From Apostichopus japonicus (lineage: Eukaryota; Echinodermata; Holothuroidea; Aspidochirotida; Stichopodidae): 64,000 bases of DNA. Position 1 is the stretch's first letter, and every line of letters begins with the position of its first letter. The translations under genes and the position numbers were made by a program. The stretch is from NCBI RefSeq assembly GCF_037975245.1, contig NC_092564.1:1315984-1379983 (forward strand). Reading direction: 5' to 3'. Of the stretch, positions 59,457 to 64,000 are shown one piece after another. The notes beneath the pieces were generated by a model that saw only the letters and a program-made list of their open reading frames with translations, was not told the DNA's origin and did not search any database.

Positions 59457-62400
59457 CTGTAAGTAAAACACAAGAATTCAAATTAATTATATGAAATTAG
59501 AAAGACTCCTTAAATTATATTCTACTTCCGGCATCTGGGGTGGCAACAAAAACTCAAAGTCTCTCTCTATCAGAACTTCCTCACCTTACTATACTCCAGT
59601 TAACCAATCAAACCAAATATTAAAAAAAAAGGTCTTTATGTTTGTACTGGGCAATTTGCATGAAACATCAATATTCTTTGCAATACCATAGAAGTAATTA
59701 CATGAGACACATATCTCATGTTTTAACGGTAAATTTAAACACACTACTTGCAACATGTCACTTACAGTCAAAGTTCATCCATGAACCTAGTTACATGGAC
59801 ATGTATACATGTTTTCACTTCACTTGCTACTTCCATCCTACCAGTAAGTTTAAATTTTTTGCGTACATCGATGGAAACAACTCAATGCCATAAATTTGAC
59901 GGTTGAAACGATTTTCGGAATACCCTGAAACCAGTTTTCAATACATGCAACGCCATGAAAGACTTGTGTGATATAGTACAATATAAGTCACACTGTAAAG
60001 CATTAATTTCATTACACAGTGGTTTTACCAATTCTAACAAAAAAAAACTATCTTTTGCTAAGCCCAGTCATAACAAGATACTTTTAATGTCTCCAGTAAA
60101 ATATAAGATAAACATCTTTGTCTTCATCTGACATCTTATAGATAACCTTCTGCATCATCACTTTTTGAAGACTAACAAATACGGTATTATCTCACAAGCA
60201 GGCAGGAAGGTACTTGAGTTCTTAACTGTGAGCTTAAATCTTACTTCTCCACAAACTCATGATATCAACAGCAATTGTGTCATCCCAGGAATCCCCTCTT
60301 CAAAGGTCTACAATTTCAAAGGTTCTTTCACTATCATCATATTTTTCAGCCATCTTAGCTGAATGTGACTGAATGGCCAAAAGATAAAATGATAGAATCT
60401 GATAAGAGAGCCTCTTGATGTGTCAACAGGGGACACTTCAGCAGGAAACCTCGGCAAGAGAGAGGCTTTTACTTGATGTAAGTACTCCACGAAGCATTAC
60501 AGAGTAGGCTCTACGTGATAGATTATCTCTGGTAAAGATTCACATCTGCTCCACATTTTAACTCTGCCTCAACCATTTTCTCCAGCACATAATATAAATA
60601 TTTATGATCTCAAGTGGAGAAATTAAAGGAAAGTTATGTTCTTAAAAAGAAAGGAATACAATTTACTCTCCTTTGTTGAAACCTGGATTATAGCTTATTT
60701 GAGAAAGCAATATATAAAAATAATATCATCACTCTCCACAAATGTGGTTTTGTTGAATAAGAGACAGTTCCCACGAAGATAAAATTGTATTTGCTTTGGA
60801 TGTACTCAATTGCATTGGTGCATAGCAAGGATTGACTGGGGAAAGATATCCCCCCCCCCACTCCCTCTCCTTGCAGTAAGCTATCATGGATACATAGCAA
60901 GCATCATGAATTATTGTGAGTCTAGGCTAGCCTCTAGGCTTGTGCATGTGTTGTGTGTGAGTACAAATTATCATGAAGTACATCTTGTTGTATACGATGA
61001 TACAGGTCTCATACTAATCATGTAGTAAGGATGGTGCGAGTGGTGACTCAGAAGTGGGCCAAGACGGACAGAGCCTTAAAATGTTACAAAGTTGAATAAG
61101 CTTAGACCTGTAAAACAACAAGTGCATGTGCATGGATGAGACAGGTAATGGAGATTCTAAGACAAAACCATGAAAATATTTCTTCGATGATACAGTATGC
61201 CATAATTACCATTTCAAGTAATTGTTGAAGTAAATTTAATTGGGTCAAACCAGTACTTGAGTAGACAGCATGGCCCTTTCCACAAAAGTTTATTACAACA
61301 ACAACAATAATAACAATAACAACAAAAACAAATTCCGATATTCTATTTCTAAGCTGTTTATTACTTATTTCTAATCTAGTATCCTGATTAATGCACTGAG
61401 TTAAAACTGCAGTACATTCCCGCTGTGACTAATAGGTCGTTTTTTCACATCTTGGAAACCAAGTTCTTGAAATTCCTTACATTTTTATTGATGGATCATA
61501 ATTGGCTGCTAACAAAATGAGCAATGCCCTTGCAAAGCCATAATCAGTCATACTTTTATCACAGAAAATTATTACATGGCATTTACTTTGTTGAGATACT
61601 TATAACAGCTTTGGGAGCCCTTTAGGCACAAATAAAAACCTGACAAAATCTGCCTTCCTTGTGTCAAAGCAATTAGCCTTTAATTACTGTTCTCTGAAGG
61701 GAATAATCAGGAAGTCTTTTCTATATTACCCAGGGGAAAATTAACATTATCATATTTGTCACATGAAGGTCACAGATTCTAGAGGGAAAATATTTTTTTA
61801 CAGAAATTCTACACTTTCCTTTGAAATGGTTTAAACTATCTCTCTGTTTTCGTCTCTATCTCTCTTTCTCTCTCTCTTGAAATTGTTAGGAACTGTAAAT
61901 TGGGACCAAACTATAAATTGAAAGACTATACCCCACACTCATTGGGTTTGTAATGTCGATGGTAAAAGAAGATTGTGCAAGGTCCTTGAGTTACTGGTAA
62001 CTACTTTGTAAGCTACTTTGTGGCATGGTGACCTCTCACTGGCCCAGAAATTTACACTTCTAGTTAGTCTCTTGTCTACTTTCATCCTTTATGATACATG
62101 GCAAATCCATAAAACTATAAAATCTCTTGCTCTCTTCATCTCTAGCCGTTTATGCTGATTGCTGATTAAGTTTGTGATACTTATCAAAACCAAATTTAAC
62201 CCATCAAGGTTTCCTGTAAGCAGGTCAGTGACTTTGCCGTCTCATAATTTTGGGAGTTTATCCGAAGCCAGGATTGTTGGTGTGTCCCTTGTGCTTGCTT
62301 CTGTGTACTGTAGGCCTAATGTTTATCAACTATCTGTGCTTTACAAATCATCATTACAAACATGGGATTCTGTTATCTAGACCTCAGTAGTTTCTCCCTA

Positions 62401-64000
62401 GTGTTGTTTGGTGTTGACACTGCCTGTGTACAGTAGGTAACATATCAACAATATCTTGTTTAAAAGGTACATAAATTAAAGATAAAAAAAAAAAAGATAT
62501 AAAGGAACTGTAATTAGTGAACGGAGCTATGGATCACTGGAAAGGATATATTTACTTTTAATAAAAATGGATTCACAGAATTTTTTATTTTTTTTATTTC
62601 CTATGCATATTCTTTATGTTGAAATGTCTCCTAAAGTATCTTAAATTGACTTTAACATGAAAACTAAGTTTTTCAGTTTTTGTAAAATATTCATTTCTTG
62701 ATTTTAACATTTTTTTTTAACTTTTCTACTAAACCTTTGTAAATCATGAATATCATTAAAGTACTTCTTTTGGTTCTATCACAACTAACTTCCACAGATG
62801 TGTTTTCCATTACTATGCAAGTATTTTGATATATACTTCTATTGAAGCAATGCCAATGCCACTTTTAATGATTTCTTGGGGGTTTTGCTCAAATTTTACC
62901 TGAACATCTCCAAATCACAACAAAAGAGAGCGTTTGAAATATAAAGCCTGTGGCTCTTTTGCAAAGTTGTTGCTCGCTCACCTCAGTTGATGACTGGCCA
63001 CCAAAGCATGTGAACAGCCCTAAGGCCTGCCTGCGCTAAACTGTTCCTACTACACTCTACACCATCCCCGGTTTTACCCAGCGGTGGGAGGCTAGTATCA
63101 GTTCAGCTTGTTTCAGAGAGAGAGTTCAAATCTACCACATTCTGCCAGGGTTGAATGCATTTGATTGATACAAGCTTTCCCTCCCTTCAAAATTCTTGTC
63201 ATTCAAGCCTTTCTGTTTTTGCCCTGTCATGTAAAGCCGATGTCAATTTTGTGTACATTGCAAAACTTGCCCGAAAGATGATTCCTTGTTAGATGTCGAA
63301 CTTTAATAGAAACAATTGTCTCTTGTTTGCTGCTGCATCCAGTGTTTTATCTGTAATTTACCAACAACATGACAGCTTCAATGAATTATTCCCTAGAAAT
63401 AACACACAAAACAATGGGGGGAAAACATGTCTTTTTTTATTTTCCACATGTATGTCTTTTTTTTTAGTCACAAAAGTTAGGTTTATTGTACACACTCTTT
63501 TCAATGGCTCAACATAAATGACAAGAGTATATAGTTGGGTGATCAAGTTAAACCATGAACCACCAAAACGTAACGACAGTCATCATGTACTTCAAAGTCT
63601 TTTATATTTCATTTTTTTTTTTTTAAAGGGAATAATATTTTAATTTATTGAAGTTGCGATACCAATCCTGTCACAATCATTTGTACTTTTGCATTATTTA
63701 GGCCTACTTTCTATTGAACATTTCCCCAGATTTTGCATATAAGGTATTATAATAATAATAATAAATGAGACTTATATAGCGCCAAATCAGTAAACAAAAG
63801 TTACTGCTCAAAGCGCTTTACAAAGAAAGTAAAACACCAAAATTTAACAAATAATTAAATTTAAGTATGATATTTAGTAATCCTTTGCTTTTTTCTGTTT
63901 TCCTGACCACCACTCAGAACAAGCAATACCAGCTTCATCGGCAACCAATCTCAGCACATACATACGGTGTATCCATATGAAAATAGAACCAAGGTGGCTC
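59457..64000 (-). other. Presumed upstream intron of the E-protein gene
   Basis: About 4.5 kb on the 5' side of the MFSPP exon. No ORF here exceeds 83 codons and none has convincing splice sites. I looked for an exon encoding the DKELSDLLDFS-type N-terminus and did not find one, so it probably lies beyond 64000. Contents: CAA/AAT trinucleotide run near 61300-61330, CT-rich run near 61840-61880, C9 tract near 60849, poly-T stretches near 62580 and 63610, and a LINE tail at 63747-63830. Confidence 0.5.
63747..63830 (-). mobile_element. LINE/SINE 3' tail, minus orientation
   Basis: On the minus strand: TGTAAAGCGCTTTGAGCAG..GGCGCTATATAAGTCTCATTTATTATTATTATT. This is the same type of terminal hairpin and ATT tail as the LINE remnant at 33.58-33.66 kb, without coding sequence. 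Confidence 0.65.

Overview
The window reads as AT-rich animal nuclear DNA that lies mostly inside very long introns of a single gene. It shows GT/AG-bounded short exons, LINE 3' tails, hAT-type DNA-transposon derivatives, minisatellites and long A/T and TA runs. There are no prokaryotic-style gene clusters, rRNA or recognisable tRNA. The repeat spectrum (interspersed TGACCTTTGACCTCCAC repeat, AGCGCTTTATAAGT..ATT-tailed LINE ends, hAT derivatives with GGCGGAGC termini) suggests a marine invertebrate deuterostome, plausibly an echinoderm such as a sea cucumber. The species call is an inference with low confidence.

Gene. On the minus strand I find four small internal coding exons at 59363-59456, 26846-26904, 24281-24356 and 20046-20116. 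All have consensus splice sites and their phases join without a break (0-1, 1-0, 0-1, 1-0). The joined peptide resembles the N-terminal region of class I bHLH E-proteins (vertebrate TCF3/TCF4/TCF12, fly daughterless). It starts at the MFSPP exon and contains an IMGK..S stretch matching the corresponding TCF12/TCF4 exon. The introns are about 32.5, 2.5 and 4.2 kb. The DNA below 20046 and above 59456 is presumably more intron, and I could not find the preceding (DKELSDLLDFS) or following exons inside the window.

Repeat layout. 0.7-1.25 kb: 42-bp minisatellite with an 84-bp dimer. 2.2-2.7 kb: GC-richer block with a palindromic double E-box. 4.9-5.2, 9.05-9.7 and 18.9-19.3 kb: dispersed TGACC-rich repeat. 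24.68-25.58 kb: hAT-like element with an 85-bp internal array and a second, truncated hAT element inside. 28.3-28.6 kb: 89-92-bp array. 28.8-30.8 kb: three-level nest of insertions, including a perfect 65-bp-arm hairpin. 33.4-33.66 kb: LINE 3' remnant. 34.95-37.41 kb: 21-bp minisatellite of about 117 units with a 912-933-bp higher-order repeat. 38.9-39.97 kb: 57-61-bp array. 42.75-43.14 kb: a complete hAT MITE with 12-bp TIRs and an 8-bp TSD. 44.8-44.9 kb: short insertion with a hammerhead-like fold. 54.65-54.81 kb: TA microsatellite. 55.66-56.51 kb: 150-bp array. 63.75-63.83 kb: second LINE tail.

The most unusual signal is a roughly 105-bp GC-rich hairpin cassette (CTAAGCGGAGCGCCACC..GGTTGGCGCGGAGCG). 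It occurs in four hAT-like elements carrying three different terminal inverted repeats, three of them with intact 8-bp target duplications. All calls were made by eye from the sequence; no searches were run.
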